Positions 1 through 10,170 are shown, numbered from the stretch's first letter. The stretch: 64,000 nucleotides of DNA from Pseudomonas serboccidentalis (GCF_028830055.1 NZ_CP101655.1:892132-956131); one strand, 5' to 3'. Notes: generated by a model not told the origin, from the sequence alone. Numbers and translations are program-made.

Positions 1-695
1 CCTGCCAGAGCTGGCTGCTGACCACCCAGATCGAATGCGACGAAACCCTGTTCTCGCAGAAGATGTGGATGGCGCTGGACCGCACGCGCTACATGCAATC
101 GTCGAAGACCTTCGTGATGGTCGATCGCCCGTTCTGGAAGGACAAGGATCCGGAAACCGGTCGCGACCTGATGAGCATGACCCTCACCGATCGCCTGACC
201 CGTGGCACCTATCTGTTCGACAACGGCGACGACAAGCCCGGCGTGATCTGCCTGTCGTACTCGTGGATGAGCGACGCGCTGAAGATGCTGCCGCACCCGG
301 TGGAAAAACGTGTGGAACTGGCGTTGAACGCGCTGAAGAAGATCTACCCTAAAGTCGACATCGCTGCGCGGATCATCGGCGACCCGATCACCGTGTCGTG
401 GGAAGCCGACCCGTACTTCCTCGGTGCGTTCAAAGGTGCCCTGCCCGGCCACTATCGCTACAACCAGCGCATGTACGCGCATTTCATGCAGGACGACATG
501 CCAGCCGAACAGCGCGGGATTTTCATCGCCGGTGACGATGTGTCGTGGACGCCGGCGTGGGTCGAAGGCGCAGTGCAGACCTCGCTCAACGCGGTGTGGG
601 GCATCATGAAGCATTTCGGCGGGTCGACACATAAAGAGAACCCGGGCCCGGGTGATGTGTTCAAAGACATCGGCCCTATCGCCCTGCCCGAGTAA
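1..695 (+). CDS. davB: L-lysine 2-monooxygenase-like flavin amine oxidase, 3' part only
   Basis: The reading frame is open from base 3, so the N terminus and its dinucleotide-binding motif lie outside the window; about 230 C-terminal residues remain. The end carries the typical flavin monoamine oxidase closing segment (FIAGDDVSWTPAWVEGAVQT), which contacts FAD. The family converts L-lysine oxidatively to 5-aminovaleramide and CO2. The assignment to DavB rather than a tryptophan monooxygenase rests on the next gene, a nitrilase-family amidase 12 bp downstream, and on pqqF following, the davB-davA-pqqF order I recall from P. putida. The family is certain; the substrate is inferred. Confidence 0.8.
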   Translation, partial: CQSWLLTTQIECDETLFSQKMWMALDRTRYMQSSKTFVMVDRPFWKDKDPETGRDLMSMTLTDRLTRGTYLFDNGDDKPGVICLSYSWMSDALKMLPHPVEKRVELALNALKKIYPKVDIAARIIGDPITVSWEADPYFLGAFKGALPGHYRYNQRMYAHFMQDDMPAEQRGIFIAGDDVSWTPAWVEGAVQTSLNAVWGIMKHFGGSTHKENPGPGDVFKDIGPIALPE

Positions 696-707
696 GAGGA
701 ATCCCCG

Positions 708-1502
708 ATGCGTGTAGCCCTTTACCAATGTCCACCGCTGCCCCTGGACCCCGCCGCCAACCTGCACCGCCTGCAACAACTGGCGATGGAGGCCAAGGGC
801 GCTGACCTGCTGGTGCTGCCGGAGATGTTTCTGACCGGCTACAACATCGGCGCCGAGGCAGTCAGTACGTTGGCTGAGGTCTACAACGGCGAATGGGCGC
901 AACAGATCGGTCGAATCGCCAAAGCCGCCGGGCTGGCGATTGTGTATGGTTATCCGGAGCGCACCGCCGACGGGCAGATCTACAACGCCGTGCAGTTGAT
1001 CGATTCGCACGGCGAACGCTTGTGCAATTACCGCAAGACCCACCTGTTCGGTGATCTGGACCGGTCGATGTTCAGCCCCGGAGAGGATGACTTTCCGTTG
1101 GTCGAGCTCAATGGCTGGAAGCTCGGTTTCCTGATCTGCTACGACCTGGAGTTTCCGGAGAACGCGCGGCGTCTGGCCCTGGCCGGCGCCGAGCTGATTC
1201 TGGTGCCGACGGCGAACATGATTCCGTTCGATTTCGTCGCCGACGTGACCGTGCGTTCCCGCGCCTTCGAAAACCAGTGCTACGTGGCCTACGCCAATTA
1301 CTGCGGCCAGGAAGGCGAGATTCACTACTGCGGGCAAAGCAGCATCGCCGCACCGGACGGCAGTCGTATCGCCCAGGCCGGCCTGGATGAAGCGCTGATC
1401 GTCGGGGAGCTGGATCGGCAGTTGATGGTCGCTTCCCGCACCGCCAATCGCTACCTCAGTGACCGCCGCCCCGAGCTTTACGACGCACTGAACAAGCGCT
1501 GA
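708..1502 (+). CDS. davA: 5-aminovaleramide amidase (nitrilase superfamily)
   Basis: 264 aa, normal for a single-domain carbon-nitrogen hydrolase. The catalytic triad positions are visible: Glu in LVLPEMFLTG, Lys in YRKTHLFGD and Cys in GFLICYDLEFPE. The start ATG follows a GAGGAA ribosome site. Together with the upstream flavin oxidase it would hydrolyse 5-aminovaleramide to 5-aminovalerate, the second step of the aminovalerate route of lysine breakdown, in the cytoplasm. The 12-bp gap implies co-transcription with davB. Another omega-amidase substrate is possible; context favours DavA. Confidence 0.83.
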   Translation: MRVALYQCPPLPLDPAANLHRLQQLAMEAKGADLLVLPEMFLTGYNIGAEAVSTLAEVYNGEWAQQIGRIAKAAGLAIVYGYPERTADGQIYNAVQLIDSHGERLCNYRKTHLFGDLDRSMFSPGEDDFPLVELNGWKLGFLICYDLEFPENARRLALAGAELILVPTANMIPFDFVADVTVRSRAFENQCYVAYANYCGQEGEIHYCGQSSIAAPDGSRIAQAGLDEALIVGELDRQLMVASRTANRYLSDRRPELYDALNKR

Positions 1503-1550
1503 CCCCACGCAATCCGCTAGCATTGGCACTTCACTGTTCTGGAAGTGCCC

Positions 1551-3968
1551 ATGCCTGCGCCGACTCACCCCCGCCCTCACACTGAAACCCTGGCCAACGG
1601 CCTGCGCGTGACCCTGCGTCATGTGCCTGGCTTGAAGTGCAGCGCCGCCGCGTTGCGGGTGGCCGCCGGTAGTCATGATGTGCCGCTCGAGTGGCCGGGG
1701 CTGGCGCATTTCCTTGAGCATTTGCTGTTTCTCGGCACCGAGCGTTTTCCTACCGATCAGGCGCTGATGGCCTACGTGCAAGGTCATGGCGGCCAGGTGA
1801 ATGCCAGCACCCGCGAGCGCACCACCGATTTCTTCTTTGAATTGCCGACCGGGACCTTCGGCGCCGGGCTTGAGCGTCTGTCAGACATGCTCGCCCACCC
1901 GCGTATGAATCCGGACGATCAGTTGCGCGAACGCGAAGTACTGGACGCAGAATTTGTCGCGTGGTCGCAGGATCCCACGGCACAGCAGGCACTCTCCTTG
2001 TACGAGGGTTTGCCGGCGGCGCATCCGTTGCGCGGATTTCATGCAGGCAATCGCGACAGCCTGAAGGTCGAGCAACCGGCGTTTCAACAGGCGTTAAAGG
2101 ATTTCCATCAGCGTTTTTATCGCAGCGGCCAAATGACCTTGAGCCTGGTCGGGCCGCAAAACCTCGAAGCATTGCGCGCAATGGCGCAGCAGTTCGCCGC
2201 AGCGCTGCCGATTGGGGATAACGTTGCGCAGGCAGCAACCCGGCCACTGCAGGTGAAAAGTTATCAACAGGTCGGCGGGCAGCACCGCAATCTGCTGTTT
2301 GCGTTCGAAGCGCTGCCCGACGCCTCCATCGAGGCGCTGGCGTTCCTCTGCCACTGGCTGAACAACGCCAAGCCCGGCGGCCTGCTCGCACATCTGCAGC
2401 AACAGAACCTCGCGGACAGCCTGAAAGCCACGCCGCTGTACCACTTTGCCGGACAAGCCTTGCTGCATCTGCAATTCACTGCCCCGACGGAATCCATGAA
2501 CGCCGTTGGCGAACAGGTGCTGGATTGGCTGAGTTTCTTCGCTGCACAGCAGGACTGGGCAGCGTTGCGCGAGGAGTACGCCAAGCTGCTTGAACGTCAG
2601 CAGCAGGTCAGCGGCGCACTGCAACTGGCGCGGTTCGACAGTGAACAGCTCGGACACGGCTTGTCGGAAAACGGCGTCGTCGCCCTCAAACAGATCCTGC
2701 GCGACATCGGTGTTGTGGATAACTTCAGCGCGCATTGGCACCTGCCTGCCGCCAACCCTTTCCTCGGTTCCAGCGAGCCGCTGGCCAACGCCGGGCTGAT
2801 TCGCGGTCAAACCAGCGCCCACCGAGGCCTGCGCACGTTCGCTCAGGATCGCTCACGCAGCCGCCGCGAACGCTCGCCGATGCAATTCAGCCAGGCCTTG
2901 GCGGACAGCGGTGACGAAGGGGCGATTTACCTGCGCTGGCAGTTGGAAGCAGCGGCAACGGCCGATCTGCACGGGAAGCTGCAACGCAGTCTGCGCGAAA
3001 CCCGGGAGGACGCACGTCAGGCAGGGGTCGAATTGTCGTTCAGTGCCCGCGGGACTCAATGGCTGCTGAAACTGACCGGCCTGCAGGAGCCGATGCCCAG
3101 TGTCCTGGAACATGCGCTGAAATGTCTGACGCAAGTTGACGCCGATTCTGCGAACGCGGAGCCAGAAGCGCCGCTGATCCCGATCCGCCAGTTGCTCAAG
3201 GCATTGCCGGAAAGCTGCCTGCCAACGGCGGCAAGTTCGGACGACGCCAAACAGCTGTGGACAACTTCCCGCTGGGACGGACTGGCCCTTGGCCTCAGCG
3301 CGCAGACTCAATCCGCCATGGGCCTGGCCCTGAGTCGCATCCCCGGCATCCCGGACAACCTGATCCCCGCACCGTCAGCGAGCAACACTCAACAGGTCTG
3401 GAGCCACATCGACACGGCCTCCAGCGAACATGCGCTGCTGCTGTTCTGCCCGACCGCGAGCCGCGAGATCGCCGACGAAGCCGCCTGGCGTCTGCTCGCA
3501 CAGTTGTGCCAGACACCGTTCTATCAGCGCCTGCGGGTCGAATTGCAATTGGGTTACGCGGTGTTCAGCGCCTTGCGCCAGATGCACGGCCAGACTGGAT
3601 TGCTGTTTGGCGTGCAGTCACCCGGCGCCGCTCCAGTGGCGTTGCTCGGGCATATCCAGCAGTTCCTCGCCAGCGTTCCCGGGATTATCGAACGCTTGGA
3701 TGACCCCAGCTTCAACCAGCAGCGCCAGTCACTCGCGGAGCAATTCGACGAGAGCAATCTGTCCGCCAAGGACGCCGCCGAGTTGCTGTGGCAGGCCAAG
3801 CTCGCCGGTCACTCGTCGGATTATCTGACGCAACTGCTCGCGGCCATCGCGCAACTGGAGCGCCCGGCACTGCTGGCGGCAGCTCAACGCTTGATCAGCG
3901 CCGAGGGCGGCTGGCGCTGTCTGGCCAGCAGCGCGTCACCGGGTGCGCCGTGGCAAGCAGGAAAATGA
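1551..3968 (+). CDS. pqqF: PQQ biosynthesis M16 metallopeptidase PqqF
   Basis: About 805 aa insulinase/pitrilysin-family peptidase. The N-terminal half has the inverted zinc motif HxxEH (HFLEH, about residue 51) with the downstream acidic segment around REREVLDAEF. The second half is the usual inactive M16 domain. PqqF is thought to trim the crosslinked PqqA peptide during PQQ synthesis. I chose the ATG at 1551, with GGAAG six bases upstream, over the GTG at 1545 that lies inside that ribosome site. It precedes pqqA by about 150 bp, the order seen in fluorescent pseudomonads. Confidence 0.93.
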   Translation: MPAPTHPRPHTETLANGLRVTLRHVPGLKCSAAALRVAAGSHDVPLEWPGLAHFLEHLLFLGTERFPTDQALMAYVQGHGGQVNASTRERTTDFFFELPTGTFGAGLERLSDMLAHPRMNPDDQLREREVLDAEFVAWSQDPTAQQALSLYEGLPAAHPLRGFHAGNRDSLKVEQPAFQQALKDFHQRFYRSGQMTLSLVGPQNLEALRAMAQQFAAALPIGDNVAQAATRPLQVKSYQQVGGQHRNLLFAFEALPDASIEALAFLCHWLNNAKPGGLLAHLQQQNLADSLKATPLYHFAGQALLHLQFTAPTESMNAVGEQVLDWLSFFAAQQDWAALREEYAKLLERQQQVSGALQLARFDSEQLGHGLSENGVVALKQILRDIGVVDNFSAHWHLPAANPFLGSSEPLANAGLIRGQTSAHRGLRTFAQDRSRSRRERSPMQFSQALADSGDEGAIYLRWQLEAAATADLHGKLQRSLRETREDARQAGVELSFSARGTQWLLKLTGLQEPMPSVLEHALKCLTQVDADSANAEPEAPLIPIRQLLKALPESCLPTAASSDDAKQLWTTSRWDGLALGLSAQTQSAMGLALSRIPGIPDNLIPAPSASNTQQVWSHIDTASSEHALLLFCPTASREIADEAAWRLLAQLCQTPFYQRLRVELQLGYAVFSALRQMHGQTGLLFGVQSPGAAPVALLGHIQQFLASVPGIIERLDDPSFNQQRQSLAEQFDESNLSAKDAAELLWQAKLAGHSSDYLTQLLAAIAQLERPALLAAAQRLISAEGGWRCLASSASPGAPWQAGK

Positions 3969-4124
3969 TCATTACTCAGGCTGCAAGGAGCTTTCTCAAA
4001 GATTCACGGGCATTCACCTGGAAATTTTGAGTAACATAGCCGCCTAACTATTTGGAACATCCCTGCGCTGCCGTGGACTATAACTATGGACAGCGCTATC
4101 CCACCCACCCTGAAGGAGACACCC

Positions 4125-4199
4125 ATGTCCTGGACAAAACCGGCTTACACCGACCTGCGTATCGGCTTTGAAGTCACCATGTACTTCGCCAGCCGCTGA
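4125..4199 (+). CDS. pqqA: PQQ precursor peptide PqqA (24 aa)
   Basis: A 24-codon gene after AAGGAG. The peptide contains the invariant EVTMY core, with Glu16 and Tyr20 spaced E-x3-Y; in this RiPP family PqqE joins these two residues by a C-C bond and both end up in PQQ. Flanking residues ([20 protein letters not shown]) match the family. A hairpin follows within 30 bp and separates this abundant message from pqqB. Only one pqqA copy is seen in the window. Confidence 0.97.
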
Positions 4200-4225
4200 G
4201 TTCTGCCTACGCAGACTTGCAGTGC

Positions 4226-4256
4226 AACGCCTCGGCTCGCCGGGGCGTTTTATTTT
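4226..4256 (+). terminator. Hairpin between pqqA and pqqB (partial terminator)
   Basis: Ten-base arms AACGCCTCGG and CCGGGGCGTT (one G-U pair) around a CTCG loop, followed by a T-rich tail. It lies inside the pqq operon, so it probably lets only a fraction of transcripts continue. That would keep the substrate peptide in excess over the enzymes. Confidence 0.75.
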
Positions 4257-4280
4257 CAGCGTTGAAAGATGGGAGCGTTC

Positions 4281-5192
4281 ATGTTCGTCCAGATTCTGGG
4301 TTCGGCCGCCGGTGGCGGTTTTCCGCAGTGGAACTGCAACTGCGTCAATTGCGCAGGCTTTCGCGACGGCAGCCTGAATGCCAAGGCCCGCACCCAATCG
4401 TCCATCGCAATTTCCGATGACGGCGTGAACTGGGTGCTGTGCAACGCTTCGCCGGACATCCGCGCGCAACTGCAGAGCTTCGCCCCGATGCAACCGGGCC
4501 GCGCCCTGCGTGACACCGGCATCAGCGCGATCATCCTGATGGACAGCCAGATCGACCACACCACCGGCCTGCTCAGCCTGCGCGAAGGCTGCCCGCATCA
4601 GGTCTGGTGTACGGACATGGTTCACGAAGACCTGAGCACCGGTTTCCCGCTGTTCAAGATGCTCACCCACTGGAACGGCGGCTTGAACTGGAACCGCATC
4701 GAACTCGACCAGAGCTTCACCGTGGCTGCCTGCCCGAACCTGCGCTTCACCCCGCTGCCGTTGCGCAGCGCCGCACCGCCCTACTCGCCGCATCGCTTCG
4801 ACCCGCACCCGGGCGACAACATCGGCCTGATCGTCGAAGACCTCAACACCGGCGGCAAACTGTTCTACGCCCCGGGCCTGGGCAAGGTCGACGCGCCCCT
4901 GCTGGAGATCATGGCCGGCAGCGATTGCCTGTTGGTGGACGGCACGCTGTGGGACGACGATGAAATGCAGCGCCGTGGCGTCGGCACCCGCACTGGTCGC
5001 GAGATGGGCCACCTGGCGCAGAACGGCCCCGGCGGCATGCTCGAAGTGCTGGAGCAGTTGCCTGAGCAGCGCAAGGTGCTTATCCACATCAACAACACCA
5101 ACCCGATTCTCGATGAGGATTCGGCTGAGCGTGCGGAGCTGGCGCGGCGCAATGTTGAAGTGGCGTATGACGGCATGAGTATTGTGTTGTAA
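4281..5192 (+). CDS. pqqB: PQQ biosynthesis protein PqqB
   Basis: 303 aa, the usual length. It begins [19 protein letters not shown], the conserved PqqB start, which is why I use the ATG at 4281 (GGGAG upstream) and not the in-frame ATG at 4269. Metallo-beta-lactamase fold; the segment [16 protein letters not shown] sits where the metal-binding motif of the fold lies. PqqB is regarded as an oxygenase acting on the excised Glu-Tyr intermediate before PqqC. A REPIN occupies the gap to pqqC. Confidence 0.96.
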   Translation: MFVQILGSAAGGGFPQWNCNCVNCAGFRDGSLNAKARTQSSIAISDDGVNWVLCNASPDIRAQLQSFAPMQPGRALRDTGISAIILMDSQIDHTTGLLSLREGCPHQVWCTDMVHEDLSTGFPLFKMLTHWNGGLNWNRIELDQSFTVAACPNLRFTPLPLRSAAPPYSPHRFDPHPGDNIGLIVEDLNTGGKLFYAPGLGKVDAPLLEIMAGSDCLLVDGTLWDDDEMQRRGVGTRTGREMGHLAQNGPGGMLEVLEQLPEQRKVLIHINNTNPILDEDSAERAELARRNVEVAYDGMSIVL

Positions 5193-5215
5193 GCATTTGA
5201 GACCGCTGCGCGGTC

Positions 5216-5281
5216 TATCGCGAGCAGGCTCACTCCTACATTGGAATGCGATCACCTGCAGGAGTGAGCCTGCTCGCGATA
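5216..5281. repeat. REPIN, TCGCGAGCAGGCTCACTCC type
   Basis: Two inverted copies of the unit TATCGCGAGCAGGCTCACTC around a short spacer, between pqqB and pqqC. The same unit recurs near 26981, 37877 and 54714. Confidence 0.85.
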
Positions 5282-5332
5282 AGGCCGGCACAGACACCAG
5301 ATATTTCTAGGGTTGTTCCCCGGAGAACAGAC

Positions 5333-6085
5333 ATGACTGACACGCCAATGTCCCCCACCGAATTCGAAGCGGCTCTGCGCGCCAAGGGCGCTTACTACCA
5401 CATCTACCACCCGTATCACGTGGCGATGTATGAAGGCCGCGCCACCCGCGAACAGATTCAGGGCTGGGTCGCCAACCGCTTCTATTATCAGGTGAACATC
5501 CCCCTGAAAGACGCGGCCATCCTCGCCAATTGCCCGGATCGCGAGATTCGCCGCGAGTGGATTCAACGCCTGCTCGATCACGACGGCGCCCCCGGTGAAG
5601 ACGGCGGTATCGAAGCCTGGCTGCGCCTCGGTCAAGCGGTCGGCCTCGACCCGGATCAACTGCGCTCTCAGGAACTGGTGCTGCCCGGCGTGCGTTTCGC
5701 TGTCGATGCCTACGTCAACTTCGCCCGCCGCGCCAGTTGGCAGGAAGCCGCCAGCAGTTCGCTGACCGAACTGTTCGCGCCGCAGATCCACCAGTCACGC
5801 CTCGACAGCTGGCCGCAGCATTACCCGTGGATCGACCCGGCCGGCTACGAATATTTCCGCACCCGCCTCGGCCAGGCGCGGCGGGATGTCGAGCATGGTC
5901 TGGCGATCACGCTCGAGCACTACAAGACCCGTGAGGGTCAGGAGCGCATGCTGGAAATTCTCCAGTTCAAACTGGACATTCTTTGGAGCATGCTCGATGC
6001 CATGAGCATGGCTTACGAACTGAACCGCCCGCCGTATCACAGCGTCACCGAGCAACGGGTCTGGCACAAAGGAATCACCCTATGA
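5333..6085 (+). CDS. pqqC: Pyrroloquinoline-quinone synthase PqqC
   Basis: 250 aa, cofactor-free oxidase of the TenA/haem-oxygenase-like all-helical fold. It catalyses the last step, ring closure and eight-electron oxidation of AHQQ to PQQ. Family segments [14 protein letters not shown] near the N terminus and [20 protein letters not shown] near the C terminus are intact. The ATG at 5333 follows CGGAG; upstream in-frame starts would read through the REPIN. The stop overlaps the pqqD start (ATGA). Confidence 0.97.
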   Translation: MTDTPMSPTEFEAALRAKGAYYHIYHPYHVAMYEGRATREQIQGWVANRFYYQVNIPLKDAAILANCPDREIRREWIQRLLDHDGAPGEDGGIEAWLRLGQAVGLDPDQLRSQELVLPGVRFAVDAYVNFARRASWQEAASSSLTELFAPQIHQSRLDSWPQHYPWIDPAGYEYFRTRLGQARRDVEHGLAITLEHYKTREGQERMLEILQFKLDILWSMLDAMSMAYELNRPPYHSVTEQRVWHKGITL

Positions 6086-6357
6086 GTTTCGATCGCAGCA
6101 AGACCCCGACCTGGCGTCCCGGATACCGTTTCCAGTACGAACCGGCGCAAAAAGGCCACGTGCTGCTCTACCCCGAAGGCATGATCAAACTCAACGACAG
6201 CGCCGCGCTGATCGGTGGTTTGATCGACGGTGAACGCGATGTCGCAGCGATCATTGCCAAACTCGATGAGCAGTTCCCCGGCGTGCCTGAACTCGGTGAC
6301 GACATCGAGCAATTCATGGAGGTTGCCCGTGCGCAGCACTGGATCACCCTTGACTGA
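6082..6357 (+). CDS. pqqD: PqqA-binding chaperone PqqD
   Basis: 91 aa. PqqD is the RiPP recognition element that binds the PqqA peptide and presents it to PqqE. It has the typical core [20 protein letters not shown] and a C-terminal winged-helix part. It overlaps pqqC by 4 nt and pqqE by 29 nt, so translation of the three is coupled. Confidence 0.96.
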   Translation: MSFDRSKTPTWRPGYRFQYEPAQKGHVLLYPEGMIKLNDSAALIGGLIDGERDVAAIIAKLDEQFPGVPELGDDIEQFMEVARAQHWITLD

Positions 6358-7489
6358 TCTGCCGCCCAAGCCTGAAGTCGGTCTGCCGCTGTGGCTGCTC
6401 GCCGAACTGACCTACCGCTGCCCGCTGCAATGCCCGTACTGCTCCAATCCGCTGGATTTCGCCGAGCAAGGCAAAGAGCTGAGCACCGAGCAGTGGATCA
6501 AGGTATTTCGCGAGGCGCGGGAGATGGGCGCCGCGCAACTGGGCTTTTCCGGTGGCGAGCCATTGGTGCGCCAGGACCTTGCCGAACTGATTCGTGAAGC
6601 GCGGCAGCTGGGTTTCTACACCAACCTGATCACCTCCGGCATCGGCCTGACCGAGCAGAAGATCAGCGACTTCAAGAAGGCCGGTCTCGATCACATCCAG
6701 ATCAGTTTCCAGGCCAGCGACGAGCAAGTGAACAACCTGCTCGCCGGCTCGAAAAAGGCCTTCGCGCAGAAGCTGGAAATGGCCCGGGCGGTGAAGGCTC
6801 ACGGTTATCCGATGGTGCTGAACTTCGTCACCCATCGGCACAACATCGACAAGATCGACCGCATCATCGAGCTGTGCATTGCGCTGGAGGCCGACTTCGT
6901 CGAACTCGCCACTTGCCAGTTCTATGGCTGGGCGCAGCTCAACCGCGTCGGCCTGTTGCCGACCAAGGAACAACTGGTGCGCGCCGAGCGCATCACCAAC
7001 GAATACCGCGCCAAACTGGAGGCCGAAGGGCATCCGTGCAAGCTGATATTCGTGACCCCGGACTACTACGAAGAACGCCCGAAAGCCTGCATGAACGGCT
7101 GGGGCAGCCTGTTTCTGACGGTGACGCCGGACGGCACCGCCCTGCCCTGCCATGGTGCCCGACAGCTGCCGGTACAATTTCCCAACGTGCGCGATCACAG
7201 CATGCAGCACATCTGGTACGACTCGTTCGGCTTCAACCGTTTTCGCGGTTACGACTGGATGCCCGAGCCGTGCCGCTCCTGCGACGAAAAGGAACAGGAT
7301 TTCGGCGGCTGCCGCTGTCAGGCGTTCATGCTCACGGGTGACGCGAGCAATGCCGACCCGGTGTGCAGCAAATCCGAACATCACGGCGTGATCCTCAAGG
7401 CCCGCGAAGAAGCCGAGCACGCCACCCAGACCATCGAACAACTGGCTTTCCGTAATGAACGAAACTCACGCCTCATCGCCAAGGGCTGA
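6329..7489 (+). CDS. pqqE: PqqA peptide cyclase PqqE (radical SAM)
   Basis: About 386 aa. The radical-SAM cluster CPLQCPYC (CxxxCxxC) lies near residue 29, followed by FSGGEP, the GGE motif. The C-terminal SPASM region has cysteines in [22 protein letters not shown] and PVC for auxiliary clusters. It forms the Glu-Tyr C-C bond in PqqA. I use GTG at 6329, which has GGAGG six bases upstream; TTG at 6350 is the alternative. A longer version starting at 6230 would be embedded in pqqD. Confidence 0.95.
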   Translation: MRSTGSPLTDLPPKPEVGLPLWLLAELTYRCPLQCPYCSNPLDFAEQGKELSTEQWIKVFREAREMGAAQLGFSGGEPLVRQDLAELIREARQLGFYTNLITSGIGLTEQKISDFKKAGLDHIQISFQASDEQVNNLLAGSKKAFAQKLEMARAVKAHGYPMVLNFVTHRHNIDKIDRIIELCIALEADFVELATCQFYGWAQLNRVGLLPTKEQLVRAERITNEYRAKLEAEGHPCKLIFVTPDYYEERPKACMNGWGSLFLTVTPDGTALPCHGARQLPVQFPNVRDHSMQHIWYDSFGFNRFRGYDWMPEPCRSCDEKEQDFGGCRCQAFMLTGDASNADPVCSKSEHHGVILKAREEAEHATQTIEQLAFRNERNSRLIAKG

Positions 7490-9266
7490 GCCTTTCAGCG
7501 CCACCCAAGCCGTCGCCGCCGGTATGGATTTCGCCGAGCTGCAGCTCGGTGCCAACGGTTTGTTCTGGAATGAATATCGCCCGGAAGATGCCGCGTGCCG
7601 GATCTGGCAGTGGCGCGATGGCGTGGCGAAATGTCTGACGCCCAATGGCTTCAGTGTCCGCAGTCGGGTGTACGAATATGGCGGTGGTGCGTTTTGTCTG
7701 ACGCCGGACGGCGTGGTTTTCGTCAATGAGGCAGACCAGCAGCTGTATCGGCAGACGCTGGATGGCGCGCCTGAGGCGCTGACGTCAGGCGAGTGTCGTT
7801 ATGGCGATCTGCATTTCGCTTTCGGCCAGGTGCTGGCGGTTGAGGAGCAGCAAGATCAACATCGGCTTGTAGCGTTTGATCTGGCTGACAGCACCCGGCA
7901 TTTGCTGGCTGAAGGTGCGGATTTTTATGCCGCGCCAATCCTCAGCCCGGATGGCCGACGTTTGGCGTGGATCGAGTGGAGCCGGCCGCATCAGCCGTGG
8001 ACCTCAACGCGGTTGATGGTGGCTGAACGCCTGACCGACGGTGCATTCAGCTCCCCGCGATGCGTGGCTGGCGCCGAGTGTGAAGAGTCCATCCAGCAAC
8101 CGCGATTCAATGCAGAAAATCGCCTGTACTGCCTGACCGATCGCGCTGGGTTCTGGCAGCCTTGGGCTGAAACCTCCGACGGCTTGCGGCCATTGCCAGC
8201 GACCCAGGCAGATCATGCGCCGGCGCCGTGGCAACTGGGCGGCTGCACCTGGCTCCCTGTCGAGGATTGGTTTTTGGCGAGCTGGAGCGAAGGCGGTTTT
8301 GGCCGCCTGACGCTCGGCAACGAAGACTTCACTGGCGACTACAGCCGCTTCCGGCATCTGGCGCTGGATCAGCAATTCATCTACTGCATCGCCGCCTCGC
8401 CGATCAGCCCTTCGGCGGTAATCGCCATTGATCGCGCCAGTCATGAAGTCAACGTGCTGGCCGGCGGCGTGGCGCCACTGCCCGCCGAACGCATCAGCCG
8501 TCCGCAAACCCTGCGTTATCCGAGCGGCTCGGGTGAGGCCCACGGTTTCTTCTACCCGGCAATGAATGACGAAGCCAGACCACCGCTGGTGGTGTTCATT
8601 CATGGTGGCCCGACGTCGGCCTGCTACCCGATGCTCGACCCGCGCATCCAGTACTGGACGCAACGCGGTTTCGCCGTCGCCGATCTCAACTACCGGGGCA
8701 GCAGCGGTTATGGCCGCGCGTATCGCCAAGCGTTGCACCTGAGCTGGGGCGAGGTGGATGTCGAGGACGCCTGCGCGGTGGTGGCGTACCTGGCCGACCA
8801 AGGCCTGATCGACGGCGAGCGCGCCTTCATCCGCGGCGGCAGCGCCGGGGGTTACACCACGTTATGCGCTTTGGCGTTTCAACAGGTGTTCCGCGCGGGT
8901 GCCAGTTTGTACGGCGTCAGCGACCCGGTGGCACTGGCCCGGGCAACGCACAAGTTCGAGGGCGATTACCTCGACTGGCTGATCGGCGATCCCGGGCAGG
9001 ACGCCGAGCGCTACGCCGCCCGCACGCCCTTGCTGCACGCGAGCAACATTCGTGTGCCGGTAATTTTCTTTCAGGGCGAACTGGACGCCGTCGTCGTGCC
9101 GCAACAGACCCGCGACATGGTCATCGCGCTGGAGCGCAATGGCATTACGGTCGAGGCGTATTACTACGCTGACGAGCGCCATGGCTTTCGCCGGGCGGTG
9201 AATCAGGCGCATGCGCTGGAGCAGGAGTGGACGTTTTATCGGCGGGTAATGGGATTGGCGGACTGA
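7455..9266 (+). CDS. pqqH: PQQ-locus S9 prolyl-oligopeptidase-type peptidase
   Basis: 603 aa. A beta-propeller-like N-terminal two-thirds is followed by an alpha/beta-hydrolase domain with the nucleophile elbow GGSAGG, an Asp in [14 protein letters not shown] and a His in DERHGFRR. It overlaps pqqE by 35 nt, so it belongs to the pqq operon. Pseudomonas genomes often have such a peptidase here, called pqqH or pqqM; a role in handling PqqA-derived peptide is proposed but not shown by sequence. No signal peptide is evident. Confidence 0.85.
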   Translation: MNETHASSPRAEPFSATQAVAAGMDFAELQLGANGLFWNEYRPEDAACRIWQWRDGVAKCLTPNGFSVRSRVYEYGGGAFCLTPDGVVFVNEADQQLYRQTLDGAPEALTSGECRYGDLHFAFGQVLAVEEQQDQHRLVAFDLADSTRHLLAEGADFYAAPILSPDGRRLAWIEWSRPHQPWTSTRLMVAERLTDGAFSSPRCVAGAECEESIQQPRFNAENRLYCLTDRAGFWQPWAETSDGLRPLPATQADHAPAPWQLGGCTWLPVEDWFLASWSEGGFGRLTLGNEDFTGDYSRFRHLALDQQFIYCIAASPISPSAVIAIDRASHEVNVLAGGVAPLPAERISRPQTLRYPSGSGEAHGFFYPAMNDEARPPLVVFIHGGPTSACYPMLDPRIQYWTQRGFAVADLNYRGSSGYGRAYRQALHLSWGEVDVEDACAVVAYLADQGLIDGERAFIRGGSAGGYTTLCALAFQQVFRAGASLYGVSDPVALARATHKFEGDYLDWLIGDPGQDAERYAARTPLLHASNIRVPVIFFQGELDAVVVPQQTRDMVIALERNGITVEAYYYADERHGFRRAVNQAHALEQEWTFYRRVMGLAD

Positions 9267-9281
9267 AAAACCGAGTCGCCC

Positions 9282-9360
9282 CCTTCGCGAGCAAACTCGC
9301 TCCCACAGTTTTTTGTGTTGATAGCACGATCAAATGTGGGAGCGAGCTTGCTCGCGAAGG
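9282..9360. repeat. REPIN, CTTCGCGAGCAAGCTCGCTC type
   Basis: Two inverted copies of CTTCGCGAGCAA(A/G)CTCGCTCCCACA around an AT-rich spacer, between the convergent ends of pqqH and the PMP3 gene. The same unit occurs at 42699, with a single half near 36123. Confidence 0.85.
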
Positions 9361-9383
9361 CTATCTAGCTGGCGTCGCAGCAC

Positions 9384-9542
9384 TCAGCGCTTGGCGATGA
9401 TGTACACCGCATGCACGATCCCAGGAATGTAGCCACACAGCGTGAGCAGAATGTTCAGCCAGAACGCCCCGCCAAACCCGACCTGCAGAAACACACCCAG
9501 TGGCGGCAACAGAATGGCGATGATGATACGAATGAAGTCCAT
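9384..9542 (-). CDS. PMP3/YqaE-family membrane peptide (52 aa)
   Basis: A 52-residue peptide with two hydrophobic segments separated by a short polar turn, running from MDFIRIIIAILLPPLGVFLQ to the tail AVYIIAKR. LLPPLGVFLQVG and LCGYIPGIVHAVYII are hallmarks of the PMP3 (YqaE) family of tiny inner-membrane proteolipids, linked in other organisms to salt or membrane stress. The ATG at 9542 follows CAGGAGC on the minus strand. It stands alone; the flanking genes do not suggest a partner. Confidence 0.88.
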   Translation of the reverse strand: MDFIRIIIAILLPPLGVFLQVGFGGAFWLNILLTLCGYIPGIVHAVYIIAKR

Positions 9543-9638
9543 GGGTCAGCTCCTGATTGGGGGTTGGCTCACTTGAGCCATACACGCTAATCGACCCGTG
9601 CGGTTCGTCAGGGTTCAGTGCCAATCACCAGGTCGGTA

Positions 9639-9971
9639 TCAAATTGATGGCTCAAGCGAGAATTTGCAGCCGTGCGTCTGCACAATACTCAGCAGTTTCA
9701 GCGCCATTCCACTGGGGTGCTTGTCTCCCGACTCCCATTGCTTGATTGTCGATGCACTGGTGTTCAAGTAGCGCGCGAATACCGGCTGACTGACGTTATT
9801 GCGCTCGCGCAGAGCCTTGATCTGTTCCGCAGGGATCGCATCAGGAACCGTCGCCAGGCAGGACTCATCAAACTCACGCATCGTGGCCTTGTTGATGGCT
9901 CCGACAGCGAGCAGAGCCTTGGCCGACTCATGCACCGATTGAAAAACTTCACTTTTGTATTTCTTACTCAT
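9639..9971 (-). CDS. HigA-like HTH antitoxin/regulator, no toxin seen
   Basis: 110 aa. The C-terminal half has an XRE-type helix-turn-helix (ALRERNNVSQPVFARYLNTS, then STIKQWESGDKHPSG). The N-terminal half matches the arrangement of HigA/NadS antitoxins that partner RelE-type toxins. No toxin gene accompanies it: about 110 bp upstream lies the terminator of the next gene, and the frame ending at its start codon holds only 27 codons after a stop. It may be an orphan regulator or what remains of a toxin-antitoxin pair. Confidence 0.75.
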   Translation of the reverse strand: MSKKYKSEVFQSVHESAKALLAVGAINKATMREFDESCLATVPDAIPAEQIKALRERNNVSQPVFARYLNTSASTIKQWESGDKHPSGMALKLLSIVQTHGCKFSLEPSI

Positions 9972-10083
9972 GGGCTATCTCCACAAACTCCTTCATTGCC
10001 AGCAATCCTTGGATCTGCTCATAAAAGACCACCCGCCCGGCAATACCTCAAGCGCCAAGAAGCACTCGGTAAAACTCGGGCAC

Positions 10084-10122
10084 AAAAAAACGCCTCACGC
10101 CAAAAGAATCAGGCGTGAGGCG
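10084..10122 (-). terminator. Intrinsic terminator of the aminotransferase gene
   Basis: Perfect 11-bp arms CGCCTCACGCC/GGCGTGAGGCG with a 10-nt loop, followed on the minus strand by seven U. It lies about 50 bp after the stop at 10171. Confidence 0.9.
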
Positions 10123-10170
10123 TGCGTTATACCGCGAGACGGTTCTTGAAATCGGGTAGGAAAGTTCAGC

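Noticed and set aside
9972..10083. A RelE/HigB toxin gene upstream of the antitoxin-like gene
   Set aside because: An in-frame stop leaves only 27 codons, and no toxin motif is recognisable.
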